Positions 4,127-5,193 of a stretch of DNA of 5,193 bases are shown here, piece by piece. A program made the translations under genes and the position numbers. Source of the stretch: Oscillospiraceae bacterium (GTDB taxonomy: Bacteria; Bacillota; Clostridia; Oscillospirales; Oscillospiraceae). The notes below the pieces were generated by a model. It ran no database searches, had not been told where the DNA came from, and saw nothing but the letters and a program-made list of their open reading frames with translations. The stretch is taken from NCBI GenBank assembly GCA_017557265.1, contig JAFZAM010000143.1, positions 1-5,193 of the forward strand, read 5' to 3'. Numbering within the stretch: the stretch's first letter is position 1; every line of letters starts with the position of its first letter.

Positions 4127-5193
4127 TCAGTTTATCATGCCGTTGATGACGGCGCGGAGACGGGGCTGGACGTAATGCTCGTCGCTCATCATCTCCTGCT
4201 GCATGAAGACGACCGCGAGGCGCTCGCCCGGGTCGGCCTCCATCCACGTGCCCGCGGCGCCGCACCAGCCGAACTCGCCGGGGGTGCCGTTGCAGAGGCC
4301 CGCGCCGGTGTCCATCATGGTACGCACGCCGTAGCCGTAGCCGTAGCCGAGGAGGGTCGGGGACGTGAATTCCTTTTTCATCGACTCCGTGAGGAGGTTC
4401 GTCCTCATCATGTCTATCGTCTTGCGGCCGACGATGCGCACGCCCTCGAGCTCGCCGCCGTTAGTCAGCATGCGGGTAAAGCGCTGATAGTCGCGCAGGG
4501 TCGAGATGAGGCCCGTCGACGCGCTCTCATACTTGCAGTCGGGCCTGTGGCCGGCGTCCAGCGGGTCGCCGATGACCTCGGTGCAGTGGGATATGACGCC
4601 GGTCTTCCTGTCGCGCTTTATGCAGTCGGCCATGCGCTCCTGCCAGCCCTCGCGGAAGCGGTACCACGTCTCGTTCATGCCGAGCGGATCGAAGATGTTC
4701 TTCTTCATGAAGTCGCCGAGGCCCATGCCGCTCGTCGCCTCGACCACGCCCGCCATGATGTCGAGCCCGTAGCCGTACTGCCAGCGGTCGCCCGGCTCGA
4801 AGAGCATCGGGATCATCGGCAGAGTGCGTATCTCGGTCAGGTGGTCGTAATTGGCCTGGAACTTGCTCCCGCCGAGCTTTTTCTGCATCTCCTGCATGCC
4901 GAGATCGGTCGGGCTGCCGTCGTGGGCGTAGAAGCCGACGTTCATATTGAAAAGATGGCGCATGAGCATGGGCTTCTTCGAGTCCTCGACCGTCCACGTC
5001 CCGTCCGGCTGCTTGACGCTGACCTTGAGGTTCTTGTATTCGGGCAGGTACTCGGATACGGGGTCGTCCATGAGGAACACGCCGCGCTCGTACTGGATGA
5101 GGCCGCACAGCGCCGAGACGGGCTTCGTCATGGAGTACATGCGAAAGAGCGTGTCGAAGGTCATGGGCTTCGTGCGGGCGAAGTCTTGATAGC
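4127..5193 (-). CDS. Serine hydrolase, beta-lactamase / family VIII esterase fold (N-terminus missing)
   Basis: The frame stays open past the first visible Met (5164) to the right edge, giving YQDFARTKP before it, which matches the usual stretch ahead of the active site; that Met is therefore internal. Numbering from it, the nucleophile motif S-x-x-K is Ser11-Met-Thr-Lys14 (YSMTKPVSA). The second motif is WQYGYGLD (128-135) with the probable catalytic Tyr130, and the third is Trp300-Cys301-Gly302 in FGWCGAAGT, close to the W-x-G of family VIII carboxylesterases rather than the KTG of true beta-lactamases. The visible 355 residues against a usual 380-430 imply that roughly 30-70 residues are missing, so a signal peptide cannot be judged. 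The likely activity is hydrolysis of small esters or a peptidase-like reaction; antibiotic hydrolysis is not supported. The substrate is unknown. It is convergent to the operon on its left and shares its terminator. Confidence 0.9.
   Translation of the reverse strand, partial: YQDFARTKPMTFDTLFRMYSMTKPVSALCGLIQYERGVFLMDDPVSEYLPEYKNLKVSVKQPDGTWTVEDSKKPMLMRHLFNMNVGFYAHDGSPTDLGMQEMQKKLGGSKFQANYDHLTEIRTLPMIPMLFEPGDRWQYGYGLDIMAGVVEATSGMGLGDFMKKNIFDPLGMNETWYRFREGWQERMADCIKRDRKTGVISHCTEVIGDPLDAGHRPDCKYESASTGLISTLRDYQRFTRMLTNGGELEGVRIVGRKTIDMMRTNLLTESMKKEFTSPTLLGYGYGYGVRTMMDTGAGLCNGTPGEFGWCGAAGTWMEADPGERLAVVFMQQEMMSDEHYVQPRLRAVINGMIN
4331..4348 (-). repeat. Six-base microrepeat inside the hydrolase gene (Gly-Tyr repeats)
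   Basis: On the plus strand GTAGCC occurs three times in a row, encoding the alternating Gly-Tyr run GYGYGYG (hydrolase residues 273-279 from the first visible Met). Related esterases have a Gly/Tyr-rich stretch here, so it is probably functional. Changes in copy number would keep the frame. Confidence 0.7.

Noticed and set aside
4506..5189. Plus-strand frames (4506-4772, 4947-5189) and other minus-strand frames over the hydrolase gene
   Set aside because: They overlap a gene with a complete catalytic motif set and have no independent support.

Overview
The window looks like a chromosomal segment of a GC-rich member of the Firmicutes, probably a gut-type Clostridia (Oscillospiraceae or Christensenellales-like). 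The clues are strong AGGAGG-type ribosome binding sites, sigma-A-like promoters in short AT-rich gaps, an MBOAT/DHHW gene pair that is common in Clostridia, and frequent ATA isoleucine codons despite GC-rich third positions. The lineage is an inference; no rRNA or other marker gene is present.

Layout. Positions 1-305 (minus strand) hold a small one-pass membrane protein gene. Its stop overlaps the TTG start of a second membrane protein that runs off the left edge and may be an M50/site-2-protease-like protein. Positions 306-521 are a divergent intergenic region with a good promoter for each direction. It also contains a GC-rich, hairpin-rich quasi-palindromic element (about 361-470), flanked by two near-identical 12-bp sequences that each contain an extended -10 box. 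Positions 522-4068 (plus strand) are three closely spaced genes: a complete XerC/D-type tyrosine recombinase, an MBOAT-family membrane O-acyltransferase (AlgI/DltB type), and a DHHW/AlgX-like extracytoplasmic protein. A strong hairpin at 4083-4111 ends this run and probably serves both strands. Positions 4127-5193 (minus strand) are a serine hydrolase of the beta-lactamase/family VIII esterase fold, cut off at its N-terminus by the right edge.

How the genes fit together. The MBOAT and DHHW proteins are almost certainly a functional pair. By analogy with AlgI plus AlgJ/AlgX, the MBOAT protein would pass an acyl group (probably acetyl) across the membrane, and the DHHW protein would transfer it to a surface polymer. 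The recombinase directly upstream has no obvious biochemical link to them and may only share transcription. The serine hydrolase is convergent and independent.

The most interesting non-coding signal is the palindromic element in the divergent promoter region. Its arrangement suggests a small mobile or repeated element inserted at the recombinase promoter, duplicating the -10 box and supplying the -35 for the opposite gene. I found no convincing previously undescribed multi-gene system here.
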